Shown in pieces: positions 1 to 6,840 of a stretch of 8,468 nt of DNA. Within the stretch, counting starts at the first letter, position 1, and each line of letters opens with the position of its first letter. A model generated the notes under the pieces. The model worked only from the letters and a program-made list of their open reading frames with translations, was not told where the DNA came from and ran no database searches. A program made the position numbers and the translations under genes. This DNA comes from Clostridia bacterium (GTDB lineage: Bacteria > UBA6262 > WVXT01 > JAUXBS01), in the NCBI GenBank assembly GCA_030618495.1, contig JAUXDE010000077.1:1-8468 (forward strand), given 5' to 3'.

Positions 1-747
1 TGGTCTAAAGCCTTAAAGACAAATCCAAATTCAGGCAGAGCTTTACATGAAATCGGGAAATACAATTATCGAAAAGGACTTTATGATGAAGCGATTGTCA
101 ATTTTAGCAGGGCAATCAAGACAAATCCACAAAGTTCAGATGCATTTAACAGCAGGGGAATTGTTTATGAGAAGAAAAACATTATTGACAGGGCGATATC
201 AGATTACAGTATGGCAATAGAACTAAATTCAGGTTTCACACCGGCATACAATAACCGGGGAGTTGCGTATGGCAAGAAAGAACTTTATAATAAGGCAATA
301 TTAGATTTCAACAGGGCAGTGGAATTAACTCCCGGAAACGTAACAGTATATTTTAACCGTGGTTTGATTTATAAAAACAAAGGGCTTAATGATGAAGCAA
401 TAGCTGATTTCAGCAAGGTAATAGAACTGGCCCCCTCTTCCTTGGAAGCATACGAAAACAGAGGGTTGCTTTATGGGATAAAAGGTTTTTATGATAAGGT
501 AATAGCAGACTTCAGCAGGATAATAGAATTAAATCCTGAGGATGTTAAGGCATACAGCAAACGCGGGATTGCGTATTCATTGAATGGTAATGATAACAAT
601 GCACTGGCTGATTTTACAAAAGCAATAGAATTGAATCCTAATAATGCACAGGCATATAAAAACCGCAGTATTGTTTACAGGAAACTCGGGGAGCATGAGC
701 ATGCAGAAAAAGATGAAGAAAAGGCAGGATTGTTATTGGGTAAGTAA
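1..747 (+). CDS. TPR-repeat protein, 5' end outside the window
   Basis: The frame is open from the first base, so the visible 248 residues are the C-terminal part of a longer protein; the ATG at 211 lies inside a repeat and is not the real start. The protein is almost wholly tetratricopeptide repeats: after a partial first unit there are seven consecutive 34-residue units, each with the TPR pattern (AYxNRG, then a Y/G turn, then ADFxxAIELNP). The last unit is degenerate and ends in a charged tail (about residues 231-248). TPR arrays form a superhelical groove for protein-protein contacts; nothing here shows an enzymatic domain or a particular partner. The stop codon overlaps the ATG of the HD-domain gene (TAATG), so the two are probably translationally coupled. 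The gene is more AT-rich than the next two. Family is certain; function is unknown. Confidence 0.93.
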   Translation, partial: WSKALKTNPNSGRALHEIGKYNYRKGLYDEAIVNFSRAIKTNPQSSDAFNSRGIVYEKKNIIDRAISDYSMAIELNSGFTPAYNNRGVAYGKKELYNKAILDFNRAVELTPGNVTVYFNRGLIYKNKGLNDEAIADFSKVIELAPSSLEAYENRGLLYGIKGFYDKVIADFSRIIELNPEDVKAYSKRGIAYSLNGNDNNALADFTKAIELNPNNAQAYKNRSIVYRKLGEHEHAEKDEEKAGLLLGK

Positions 748-1385
748 TGGATGTTTTTAATAAAATAAAAAGAGAAGTAAAAACCCTTTTTAAAAAAACA
801 AAAGGCTCTCATGACTGGGACCACACGATGAGAGTGCTTAATTTGTGCGCGCATATCGGGAAGAAGGAGGCGGCTGATTTAAAGATACTCAAGTTCGCTG
901 CGCTTCTTCACGACATAGGGCGAAGTTACGAGGATGAATCGAGCGGTAAGGTCTGCCATGCGGCAAAGGGGGCGGAGCTTGCCGGAAGAATGCTTAAGAA
1001 ATACGGGTTAAGCCGGGATGAAACTGACAGGATAATACACTGCATTCAAACTCACAGGTTCAGGGGTAGAAAAAAGCCCCTGACAAGGGAGGCAAAAGTC
1101 CTGTTTGACGCTGATAAATTGGATTCAATCGGCGCAGTCGGTATTGGAAGGGCTTTCCTGTTTGCCGGTGAGGTGGGAGCGAAGCTTCACAACAAGGGCG
1201 TCAACCTGGCGGGGACGAAGCCTTATACGGAGCAGGACACCGCATACAGGGAATGGATGATAAAACTCAGGAAGGTAAGGGACAGGATATTCACAAAGGA
1301 AGCCAAAAGGCTGGCTGAGGAAAGACATGGATTCATGGAGGAGTTTTTCAATAGATTAAACAGGGAAGTCGATGGAAATTTATAA
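747..1385 (+). CDS. HD-domain metal-dependent phosphohydrolase (YedJ/YpgQ-like)
   Basis: The 212-residue product has the full HD-superfamily metal ligand set: H26 in DWDHTMRV, the H55-D56 pair in LLHDIGRS, and an Asp in DADKLD (121 or 123), with further conserved-looking histidines at H71, H98 and H103. The order H...HD...D, the small size and the segment DADKLDSIGAVGIGRAF match the YedJ/YpgQ group of single-domain HD hydrolases. Members of that group hydrolyse nucleotide or other phosphate esters; the substrate here cannot be read from sequence. No signal peptide or membrane segment is seen, so it should be cytosolic. The ATG overlaps the TPR stop by one base and has no good Shine-Dalgarno of its own, suggesting coupled translation. 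The methyltransferase follows after 15 bp. Family call is firm; the exact reaction is open. Confidence 0.9.
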   Translation: MDVFNKIKREVKTLFKKTKGSHDWDHTMRVLNLCAHIGKKEAADLKILKFAALLHDIGRSYEDESSGKVCHAAKGAELAGRMLKKYGLSRDETDRIIHCIQTHRFRGRKKPLTREAKVLFDADKLDSIGAVGIGRAFLFAGEVGAKLHNKGVNLAGTKPYTEQDTAYREWMIKLRKVRDRIFTKEAKRLAEERHGFMEEFFNRLNREVDGNL

Positions 1386-1400
1386 CGGAAGGAGTCGGGA

Positions 1401-2045
1401 ATGTTTATGTTAAAAGCATTTTTATTAACAATCATAGTAATCATTTTCCTTGTGGAAGTAGTTTTCAGGATATTTGCCAAATTGTTTCCGTTTCCCGCCC
1501 CTTCCCTGATAGGCACTTTCCTTGACAGCGGTTTCAGGAGGGTTGTACAGCCGCCTGCAAAGGTCATAGAGCGCAGCGGTATAAAGGAGGGCATGAGGGT
1601 CCTTGAGACGGGCTGCGGGAGCGGGGCATTCGTTGATCACGTCTCAAGAGCCATCGGGCAGAACGGGAAGTTGTATGCCCTTGATATCAGTCCCGGCATG
1701 CTCAGGCGGACTGAAAGGAAACTGGCAAGGCTTGACAATATTGATATTAAAAATGTGGAACTGGTAAGAAGCAATGCCTGTGATCTTCCTTTCGCCGATG
1801 AAACGTTTGACCTCATTTACATGGTAACGGTTCTATGGGAAATACCCGACAGGATGAAAGCGCTGAAGGAGGCAGTCAGGATATTAAAACCCGGGGGGAT
1901 TTTTTCAGTAACGGAACTCCTTATGGACCCGCATTATCCACTGAGGTCCACGGTCGTAAGAACATGTTGTAAGGCGGGTTTTGTTACACTTGAGACCTTC
2001 GGGAATTTCTTCGATTACACGATAAGGTTCAAGAAGAGCGGATAG
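1401..2045 (+). CDS. Membrane-anchored class I SAM-dependent methyltransferase
   Basis: The 214-residue protein begins with one hydrophobic helix (about residues 4-22, FLLTIIVIIFLVEVVF) followed by basic and aromatic residues, consistent with an N-terminal membrane anchor with the catalytic domain in the cytoplasm. The Rossmann methyltransferase fold follows: motif I is ETGCGSG (69-75), the acidic end of strand 2 is LDIS (D95), an Asp-Leu-Pro segment and DETFD lie near 128-137, and LKPGG (162-166) precedes strand 5. This resembles UbiE/Methyltransf_11 proteins acting on lipids, quinones or small molecules; the acceptor is unknown. AAGGAG at 1389-1394, 6 bases before the ATG at 1401, supports this start over the ATG two codons later. 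It is the last gene of the left-hand unit, and its stop is 2 bp from the stop of the convergent exonuclease gene. Confidence 0.88.
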   Translation: MFMLKAFLLTIIVIIFLVEVVFRIFAKLFPFPAPSLIGTFLDSGFRRVVQPPAKVIERSGIKEGMRVLETGCGSGAFVDHVSRAIGQNGKLYALDISPGMLRRTERKLARLDNIDIKNVELVRSNACDLPFADETFDLIYMVTVLWEIPDRMKALKEAVRILKPGGIFSVTELLMDPHYPLRSTVVRTCCKAGFVTLETFGNFFDYTIRFKKSG

Positions 2046-2047
2046 TT

Positions 2048-2827
2048 TTAAAGGTTATCGAGTTCAATTCCCACGGGACAGTGGTCCGAACCCATAATAC
2101 TGTCCAGTATAAAAGCGCTCCTGAGATTTGAAAGAAGGTTTTCGCTTACGAAGAAATAATCGAGACGCCAGCCGATATTCCTTTCCCTTGCCCCCGTCCT
2201 GTAGTCCCACCAGGTATAGTTATCCGGTTTCGTGTTGAATCGCCGGAACGTGTCAGCATAACCGTGTGAAACAAGTTTATCCATCCAGGCGCGTTCAACC
2301 GGAAGAAAGCCGGATACCTTCCTGTTTTCCCCGGGGTGGGAAAGGTCTATTTCCGCGTGGGCCGTGTTGAGGTCACCGCAGACAACGATTTTCCTGCCTG
2401 TTTTTTTTAGTTTATCTATGTGCTTGAGGAACTCATCATAGAATTTAAGTTTGAAATTAAGCCGTTGGCTGTTTTGCCTCCCGTTGGGGAAGTACACGTT
2501 GAAAAGAATGAAGGAGCCGTAATCCGTTGAAATGACTCGCCCCTCTTTATCCAGCGAACTGATATTGAGACCCATCTTGACCTTTGCCGGTTTTAGCCTG
2601 CTGAAGGTTGCCGTGCCGCTGTATCCCTTTTTTTCGGCTGCGTTCCATACGGTATTATAATCTGCGGGATTCGCGAGCTCCGCTGTCAGCTGAGTTGGTT
2701 CCGCTTTTGTTTCCTGTACGCAGAGTATATCGGGAGAATCCTTGGAAAGCCACGGCAGGAACCCCTTCCTGCTTATAGCGCGTATGCCGTTTACGTTCCA
2801 GGACAGTATTTTTACTACTCTTTTCAT
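2048..2827 (-). CDS. xth: Exodeoxyribonuclease III (AP endonuclease)
   Basis: The 259-residue product is a complete ExoIII/APE1-family nuclease, which in base excision repair cuts the DNA backbone 5' of abasic sites and removes 3' blocking groups and nucleotides. All family landmarks are visible: WNVNG (N11, N13), metal-binding E39 in VQETKA, catalytic Y112 in VYFPNG, D152 and N154 in GDLNTAH, WRLDYF (R221, D223), and the terminal D248-H249 pair in SDHCP. Length is normal (bacterial members are about 250-270 residues). The start is fixed because WNVNG begins at residue 10 and the next Met is residue 86. No Shine-Dalgarno precedes the ATG, and a TATAAT hexamer lies only 6 bases upstream of it, so the transcript may be leaderless. 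The gene is convergent with the methyltransferase. Some annotators would call it exoA. Confidence 0.96.
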   Translation of the reverse strand: MKRVVKILSWNVNGIRAISRKGFLPWLSKDSPDILCVQETKAEPTQLTAELANPADYNTVWNAAEKKGYSGTATFSRLKPAKVKMGLNISSLDKEGRVISTDYGSFILFNVYFPNGRQNSQRLNFKLKFYDEFLKHIDKLKKTGRKIVVCGDLNTAHAEIDLSHPGENRKVSGFLPVERAWMDKLVSHGYADTFRRFNTKPDNYTWWDYRTGARERNIGWRLDYFFVSENLLSNLRSAFILDSIMGSDHCPVGIELDNL

Positions 2828-2833
2828 GTTTAA

Positions 2834-2862
2834 ATTATACTATATATATTTATTAAAGTAAA
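2834..2862 (-). promoter_or_regulatory. Promoter of the exonuclease III gene
   Basis: On the minus strand, TTTACT (2862-2857) and TATAAT (2839-2834) are separated by exactly 17 bases, a good sigma70-type promoter with a perfect -10. The expected start point is at about 2827-2828, the first base of the ATG or one base before it. This predicts a leaderless or nearly leaderless mRNA, consistent with the absence of a ribosome binding site. Confidence 0.7.
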
Positions 2863-2883
2863 TGAACCGTTTTCTTTTTATTG

Positions 2884-2912
2884 TTGATTCCTATGGTGAA
2901 ATTTGATATGTT
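2884..2912 (+). promoter_or_regulatory. Possible promoter of the PIN-PhoH gene
   Basis: TTGATT (2884-2889) and TATGTT (2907-2912) have a 17-base spacer, each matching consensus at four of six positions. A start near 2919 would give a leader of about 35 bases carrying the AAAGGAGA ribosome binding site at 2943-2950. It is a weak match, but it is the best seen between the two divergent genes. Confidence 0.35.
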
Positions 2913-2953
2913 AATAACACCGCGTTGGTTGAAAACTTCTCAAAGGAGACCTT

Positions 2954-4252
2954 ATGACAAAAAATTTCATAATTGACACGAATGTCTTGATTCACGATGT
3001 TGATTCCATTTATAGTTTTACGGATAATAACGTTATTATTCCTATTGCGGTTATTGAGGAACTGGATTCACTGAAGAAATCATCGGATGAACGCGGCAGG
3101 AATGCCAGGCTTGTAACGCATAGGCTGGATGCCCTCAGGACAAGGGGAAGGCTCAACGAAGGTGTCAAGCTTGATAACGGCGGTATGCTTAGAATAGATC
3201 TTGACAGAAGTTCCGTTGAACATTTTCAGTTCAAGCTGGACCATGCGGATAACAGGATACTCAGCACTGCCGTGTCTATACAGAAAAAGAATGAAACGGT
3301 TATCCTTGTTACAAAAGATATTAACTTAAGGATAAAAGCCGAGGTTATCGGTTTGACCGCGCAGGATTATGAGAAATCAAAGGTAGACGTGGAGAAACTG
3401 TACTCGGGCTGCCGCGTTATTGAAGCAAAGGGAAGTGTTATCAGCAAGCTGGTTTCGACCGGCAAAATAAGTTCCAAGACGTGGCCTGACCTTTCACCGA
3501 ATGAAATGGTTGTATTAAAAGGCGATAATAAGGAGGTTTCAGGGAAACGTCACAGTACAAAAAATATAGTAGAATTATTGAAACATAAGGATGAATCTCC
3601 ATGGGAGATCAGTCCTTTAAACATTGAACAGAAATTCGCGCTGGAACTGCTTCTGTCCGATGATATAAACCTTGTAACTCTTGTGGGTATAGCAGGGTCC
3701 GGAAAGACACTGCTGTCAATTGCCTGCGGGTTGCAGAAAGCGGTGGAAGAGGAAACCTACAGGCGTCTTGTAGTCTGCAGGCCGATTATACCCATGGGGC
3801 AGGATATAGGATATTTGCCGGGGACCAAGGAAGAGAAATTGCACAGTTGGACGGGCGCGATATTTGACAACCTGGAGTTTCTTTTTGAAAATCGCCAGAC
3901 GAAAGGAAGTACTTCAAAGAAGATTGATTACCTGTTTGATTCGGGGAAAATTTATATTGAGGCCCTTGCCTATTTCCGGGGGAGGACCCTGCCGGGACAG
4001 TTCCTGATTATAGATGATGCGCAGAACCTGACTCCGCATGAGGCCAAGACGGTTATAAGCAGAGCGGGCAAGGGTACCAAGGTTGTATTCACGGGAGACC
4101 CCTACCAGATAGACAATCCCTACCTGGATGCCGAAAGTAACGGGCTGACCTACATTGTTGAGAAGTTTCGCGGGCAGGAATTATACGGTCATATAACCTT
4201 CACCAAGAGCGAACGCAGTAAACTTGCCGCTCTGGCTGCGGAACTACTTTAG
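2954..4252 (+). CDS. PIN-domain/PhoH-type ATPase fusion (YlaK-like)
   Basis: The 432-residue protein joins an N-terminal PIN domain (about 1-140) to a C-terminal PhoH ATPase domain (about 215-432). The PIN acidic residues are D8 (IIDTNVLIHD), E35/E36 (VIEELD), D99 (ADNRIL) and D122 (TKDINLRIKA), so the ribonuclease site looks intact. The ATPase has Walker A GIAGSGKT (245-252), Walker B LIIDDAQN (351-358) and the PhoH signature FTGDPYQID (379-387). Related PIN-PhoH (PhoH2) proteins are RNA-unwinding and RNA-cleaving enzymes; a role in RNA turnover is inferred, not shown. Walker B reads DDAQN where I recall DEAQN as more usual, so Asp would take the place of the catalytic Glu; this may be normal in this subgroup. 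AAAGGAGA upstream of the ATG supports the start. It appears to be a single-gene unit, with a separate promoter following it. Confidence 0.93.
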   Translation: MTKNFIIDTNVLIHDVDSIYSFTDNNVIIPIAVIEELDSLKKSSDERGRNARLVTHRLDALRTRGRLNEGVKLDNGGMLRIDLDRSSVEHFQFKLDHADNRILSTAVSIQKKNETVILVTKDINLRIKAEVIGLTAQDYEKSKVDVEKLYSGCRVIEAKGSVISKLVSTGKISSKTWPDLSPNEMVVLKGDNKEVSGKRHSTKNIVELLKHKDESPWEISPLNIEQKFALELLLSDDINLVTLVGIAGSGKTLLSIACGLQKAVEEETYRRLVVCRPIIPMGQDIGYLPGTKEEKLHSWTGAIFDNLEFLFENRQTKGSTSKKIDYLFDSGKIYIEALAYFRGRTLPGQFLIIDDAQNLTPHEAKTVISRAGKGTKVVFTGDPYQIDNPYLDAESNGLTYIVEKFRGQELYGHITFTKSERSKLAALAAELL

Positions 4253-4283
4253 TCTGCTACAAAATCCGTTACAAATTATTTAC

Positions 4284-4312
4284 TTTACAAATCCGAAAAC
4301 ATGTGATATAAT
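4284..4312 (+). promoter_or_regulatory. Strong extended -10 promoter for the receiver-PilZ unit
   Basis: TTTACA (4284-4289) and a perfect TATAAT (4307-4312) are 17 bases apart, and the -10 is preceded by TGA (4304-4306), the TGn extended element. Transcription should begin near 4319, giving a leader of about 33 bases that ends in an AGGGGG ribosome binding site (4340-4345). No terminator is visible between the PIN-PhoH stop and this promoter. Confidence 0.8.
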
Positions 4313-4351
4313 TAATGTCGATATAGCTTTAGAAACAGCAGGGGGCATTAA

Positions 4352-4729
4352 ATGGCAAGAAACGGCAAAAAGATTATAATTGTTGATGATGAAGACGGGG
4401 TAAGAAATGTTTTCAGTAAGGTTCTTAAGTCAGAGGGATATGATGTGCTGGCTTTTCCAAGCTGCGAGCATCTACTGGGTAAGATTACTGCAAACCCGCC
4501 TGATTTAATAATCCTTGACATTTTACTTCCCTGGGAAAGCGGGGAAATCTTCCTTAAGAAGATAAAGGGTATAAAGAAATACGCCCACATTCCTGTTATT
4601 GTAATTTCCGGGAAGGTTGATAAGGATAAGGATATTCAAAAGATAATGGATTATGGTGCCGGGGTTTTTCTGATGAAACCGATTGATATAGAGGAATTGC
4701 TGGGTAGTGTCAAAAAATTATTGGAGTAG
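4352..4729 (+). CDS. Stand-alone response-regulator receiver protein
   Basis: The 125-residue protein is a single CheY-like receiver domain with no output domain. The acidic pair D12-D13 (IVDDED) binds Mg2+, D56 (LIILDILLP) is the phosphoacceptor, S86 (VIVISG) is the switch Ser/Thr, and K109 (LMKPID) is the conserved lysine, so phosphorylation chemistry should be intact. Such proteins pass a signal by binding a partner or by phosphotransfer. No histidine kinase is encoded in the window, so the partner is elsewhere. AGGGGG six bases before the ATG supports the start. The PilZ gene begins 29 bp after the stop with no promoter between, making a two-gene operon; this hints that phospho-signalling and c-di-GMP-type signalling meet here, but no direct interaction is shown. 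Confidence 0.93.
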   Translation: MARNGKKIIIVDDEDGVRNVFSKVLKSEGYDVLAFPSCEHLLGKITANPPDLIILDILLPWESGEIFLKKIKGIKKYAHIPVIVISGKVDKDKDIQKIMDYGAGVFLMKPIDIEELLGSVKKLLE

Positions 4730-4758
4730 TAGGGGTGAAACAGGCGATGGAGTTATAA

Positions 4759-5148
4759 ATGTTAAAGGAAAGAAGAAAATATCCAAGAGTATTGATGAGG
4801 AAGGTTTCCGTTGAGGTGGAAACGACTCCAAATAACGCCAGGAGCCTGAAGAAAGGAATGATTAAAGGTATAAGCTCGGGAGGGATGGGGATTAGCATTC
4901 AGAGCCCGTATAAGAAGAATGATATGGTTGTACTGAATTTCATACTGGACAGGGGATTTAAGTTTAATAATATAATAGGAAAAATTGTACGGGTGGAAAA
5001 TGGTTTGTTTAATTCCATTATGGGGATAGAGTTTTTAGATTTATCTGAAGAGGACATAGCAAGGTTAAAAAAGTATGTTGATAGTAGACTTAAAGATAAG
5101 GATAAACATGACGTAATAATACAAAAAAACATGGTAATATACAAATAA
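4759..5148 (+). CDS. PilZ-domain protein with a variant c-di-GMP motif
   Basis: The 129-residue product is a single PilZ domain. The N-terminal arginine motif RxxxR is present (R6-K-Y-P-R10, in the typical context ERRKYPRV). The second motif, usually (D/N)xSxxG, reads GISSGG (37-42), so serine and glycine are kept but the Asp/Asn is Gly. MGIEFLDLS (88-96) is the usual closing beta strand, followed by a helix and a charged tail (about 100-129). PilZ domains bind cyclic di-GMP and alter motility, polysaccharide or protein targets; with the altered motif, binding could be weakened or changed. TGGAG (4748-4752) lies six bases before the ATG. It is cotranscribed with the receiver gene, and the terminator at 5170-5207 ends the unit. 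Domain call is firm; ligand binding is uncertain. Confidence 0.87.
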   Translation: MLKERRKYPRVLMRKVSVEVETTPNNARSLKKGMIKGISSGGMGISIQSPYKKNDMVVLNFILDRGFKFNNIIGKIVRVENGLFNSIMGIEFLDLSEEDIARLKKYVDSRLKDKDKHDVIIQKNMVIYK

Positions 5149-5169
5149 GATTGAATGGTTTCCTTTATG

Positions 5170-5207
5170 GAGAAGCCGGGGTTTTGTTCCCGGTTTCTCT
5201 TTTTTTT
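5170..5207 (+). terminator. Intrinsic terminator after the receiver-PilZ operon
   Basis: An 11-bp stem (5170-5180 with 5189-5199, one G-U wobble) closes an 8-base loop and is followed at once by eight T residues (5200-5207). This is a textbook Rho-independent terminator for rightward transcription, 21 bp after the PilZ stop. There is no matching A-tract to make it work on the other strand. Confidence 0.93.
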
Positions 5208-5208
5208 G

Positions 5209-5236
5209 TTTACATTAATGATTATGTTAGTATAAT
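5209..5236 (+). promoter_or_regulatory. Promoter of the acylphosphatase gene
   Basis: TTTACA (5209-5214) and a perfect TATAAT (5231-5236) are separated by 16 bases. The -35 begins two bases after the terminator T-tract. The predicted start is near 5243, so the ATG at 5238 would lie upstream of the transcript and the ATG at 5250 would have only about 7 bases of leader. Confidence 0.65.
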
Positions 5237-5249
5237 TATGAATTGCATC

Positions 5250-5531
5250 ATGAAAGATAATCCTGTTTCATGTCGTATAGTGTTTAAAGGAATGGTTCAG
5301 GGGGTAGGGTTCCGGTTTACGGCAAGCCGTATGGCACGGTCGCTTGCGCTTGGCGGGTTCGTAAAGAATCTTGAAGATGGTAAAGTGGAAGTCCGGCTTG
5401 AAGGGGACAGGAAGGACATTGGTTCATTCATTGAAGGAATCAGGGATAGCATGAGAGGACACATTAAGGATATGGAAATGGAGTGGGATGAGTATGGAAA
5501 TAAATTTTTGGATTTTCAAATTAAATTTTAA
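5250..5531 (+). CDS. acyP: Acylphosphatase
   Basis: The 93-residue product is a full-length acylphosphatase (family usually 90-100 residues), a small cytosolic enzyme that hydrolyses carboxyl-phosphate bonds such as those in acetyl phosphate and 1,3-bisphosphoglycerate. The signature GMVQGVGFR is at 14-22, with the phosphate-binding arginine R22, and the second signature GGFVKNLEDGKVEV contains the catalytic asparagine N40. The frame is open back to a TTG at 5151, but that stretch contains the terminator and promoter and cannot be coding. Two ATGs remain, 5238 and 5250; I chose 5250 because the predicted transcription start is near 5243 and the domain starts soon after. Neither has a Shine-Dalgarno. 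The gene is alone between a terminator and the secE promoter. Confidence 0.93.
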   Translation: MKDNPVSCRIVFKGMVQGVGFRFTASRMARSLALGGFVKNLEDGKVEVRLEGDRKDIGSFIEGIRDSMRGHIKDMEMEWDEYGNKFLDFQIKF

Positions 5532-5538
5532 TAAATAT

Positions 5539-5567
5539 TTGACATTTAATTAAAGATGTTATATACT
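5539..5567 (+). promoter_or_regulatory. Promoter of the secE-nusG-rplK-rplA operon
   Basis: TTGACA (5539-5544, perfect) and TATACT (5562-5567, five of six) have a 17-base spacer. The expected start is near 5574, giving a leader of about 25 bases with GAGGA (5585-5589) as ribosome binding site for secE. The -35 begins 7 bp after the acylphosphatase stop, with no terminator between, so some read-through into secE is possible. Confidence 0.85.
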
Positions 5568-5598
5568 ACTCAGGCTTAAAAAATGAGGATTATAGATA

Positions 5599-5784
5599 AT
5601 GATTAAAAAAGCCATAAATTTTCTAACGGAAGTCATTGCAGAATTAAAAAAAGTTTCGTGGGCCGGCAGAAAGGAAGTAATCGGTTCCACAGTTGTAGTT
5701 ATTATGCTTATTGCGATTGTAGCAGCATTTACCGGTGTTATAGATTTCGTGCTATCAAAAATCCTTGCAGTACTAATCAAATAA
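5599..5784 (+). CDS. secE: Preprotein translocase subunit SecE
   Basis: The 61-residue protein is the short bacterial form of SecE, an essential part of the SecYEG channel that clamps SecY in the inner membrane. It has the amphipathic cytoplasmic helix with the conserved stretch ELKKVSWAGRKEV (15-27), followed by one transmembrane helix (about 28-58, rich in V, I, A and L). Its position directly before nusG is the near-universal arrangement and confirms the call. GAGGA nine bases before the ATG supports the start. The tRNA-Trp and rpmG genes that often sit just upstream of secE in other bacteria are absent; acyP takes that place. Confidence 0.96.
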   Translation: MIKKAINFLTEVIAELKKVSWAGRKEVIGSTVVVIMLIAIVAAFTGVIDFVLSKILAVLIK

Positions 5785-5816
5785 TATTTTATTTTCCGAA
5801 AGGGTGAACGAAACAG

Positions 5817-6359
5817 ATGTCAGATAAAGAGAAGAAATGGTATGTTATACATACTTTTACAGGACATGAAGAAAAGGTGAAGACATCCCTGTTGAAATCT
5901 ATTTCTTCAAATGAAGCGTTGGAAGGTAAGATTGAGGAGATAAAGATTCCTACAGAAGAGGTTATAGAAATTAGGAAAAACAAGAAAAAAGTGTCAAAGA
6001 GGAAGTATTTCCCCGGTTACATTATTGCAAATATGGTCATAGATAATAATACATACTGGACGGTACGCGATACCGCGGGGGTGACAGGTTTTCTTGGAGG
6101 GAAAAGCCCTACACCATTACAGGAAGAAGAAGTAGAGAATATTAAAAATCTTGCCGAGCAAGGGGCAACCGCTAAACCAAAACCTTCGGTTACTTTCAGT
6201 AAAGATGAAAATGTAAGGATTATTGAAGGTCCCTTTGCAAACTTCATCGGAGTGGTTGACGATGTTGATGAAGAAAAAAGTAAGGTGAGGGTGATGGTTA
6301 CGATATTTGGCAGATCAACTCCGGTTGAGCTGGATTTCCTCCAGGTGCAAAAAACGTAG
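5817..6359 (+). CDS. nusG: Transcription termination/antitermination factor NusG
   Basis: The 180-residue protein has the normal length and two-domain structure of NusG. The NGN domain (about 7-112) binds the RNA polymerase clamp and shows KWYVIHTFTGHEEKV at its start and FPGYIIANM in the middle. The KOW domain (about 128-180) contains VRIIEGPFANFIG and ends with VELDFLQV; in other bacteria it contacts Rho or ribosomal protein S10 (NusE), linking transcription to termination or translation. A lysine-rich segment (53-63) lies inside the NGN domain. It begins 32 bp after secE behind AAAGGGTG (5799-5806), a rather distant ribosome binding site. No promoter is seen between the two genes, so they are cotranscribed. 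Confidence 0.97.
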   Translation: MSDKEKKWYVIHTFTGHEEKVKTSLLKSISSNEALEGKIEEIKIPTEEVIEIRKNKKKVSKRKYFPGYIIANMVIDNNTYWTVRDTAGVTGFLGGKSPTPLQEEEVENIKNLAEQGATAKPKPSVTFSKDENVRIIEGPFANFIGVVDDVDEEKSKVRVMVTIFGRSTPVELDFLQVQKT

Positions 6360-6399
6360 CGAAAACAGTCTTAAGTGATAAAAGGAGAGGTGTCATATA

Positions 6400-6825
6400 A
6401 TGGCGAAAAAGGTAAAAGCAGTGATAAAACTGCAGGTTCCGGCAGGAGGAGCGAATCCGGCGCCTCCGGTAGGGACAGCTTTGGGACCGCAGGGCGTGAA
6501 CATAATGGATTTTTGCAAACAGTTTAATGAAAGAACAGCAAAGCAGGAGGCGGGAATGACAATTCCTGTTGAGATGACAATATATGCTGACAGGAGTTTT
6601 ACATTTGCAACTAAAGTTCCACCGGTGGCTGCGTTACTAAAAAAAGCTGCGGGTATAGCAAAAGCATCCGGGCAGCCGAAAACCGAAAAGATTGCAAAGA
6701 TTACAAAAGAACAGGTTGAGGAGATTGCAAAAAAGAAAATGCCTGATTTGAATGCTGTTGATGTCAATGGGGCAATAAAAATGGTTGAGGGAACTGCGAG
6801 AAGTATGGGAATTGAAATAGAATAA
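6400..6825 (+). CDS. rplK: 50S ribosomal protein L11
   Basis: The 141-residue product is full-length L11, which binds the GTPase-associated region of 23S rRNA and helps form the ribosomal stalk base. The N-terminal domain has the proline-rich helix [20 protein letters not shown] (20-39), the site bound by thiostrepton-like compounds and involved in release-factor and RelA signalling. The C-terminal RNA-binding domain ends with the L11 signature [13 protein letters not shown] followed by GTARSMGI (131-138). A strong ribosome binding site, AAAGGAGAGGTG (6381-6392), precedes the ATG. The gene is in its normal place after nusG, and rplA follows 15 bp later. Confidence 0.98.
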   Translation: MAKKVKAVIKLQVPAGGANPAPPVGTALGPQGVNIMDFCKQFNERTAKQEAGMTIPVEMTIYADRSFTFATKVPPVAALLKKAAGIAKASGQPKTEKIAKITKEQVEEIAKKKMPDLNAVDVNGAIKMVEGTARSMGIEIE

Positions 6826-6840
6826 AAGGGGTAAGTAAGA

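Noticed and set aside
1-747. DNA-level tandem repeat or CRISPR-like array in the TPR gene
   Set aside because: The 102-base periodicity comes from 34-residue TPR units whose DNA has diverged. There are no identical repeats with unique spacers.
2040-2055. Bidirectional terminator between the convergent methyltransferase and exonuclease genes
   Set aside because: The stop codons are 2 bp apart, and no inverted repeat with flanking T-tracts is seen there.
5151-5237. N-terminal extension of acylphosphatase from a TTG codon
   Set aside because: The stretch contains the intrinsic terminator and the acyP promoter, and the acylphosphatase fold needs only the residues from about 5250 onward.
5532-5598. 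Search for a tRNA-Trp gene before secE
   Set aside because: The gap is only 67 bp and is filled by the promoter and leader; no cloverleaf fits.
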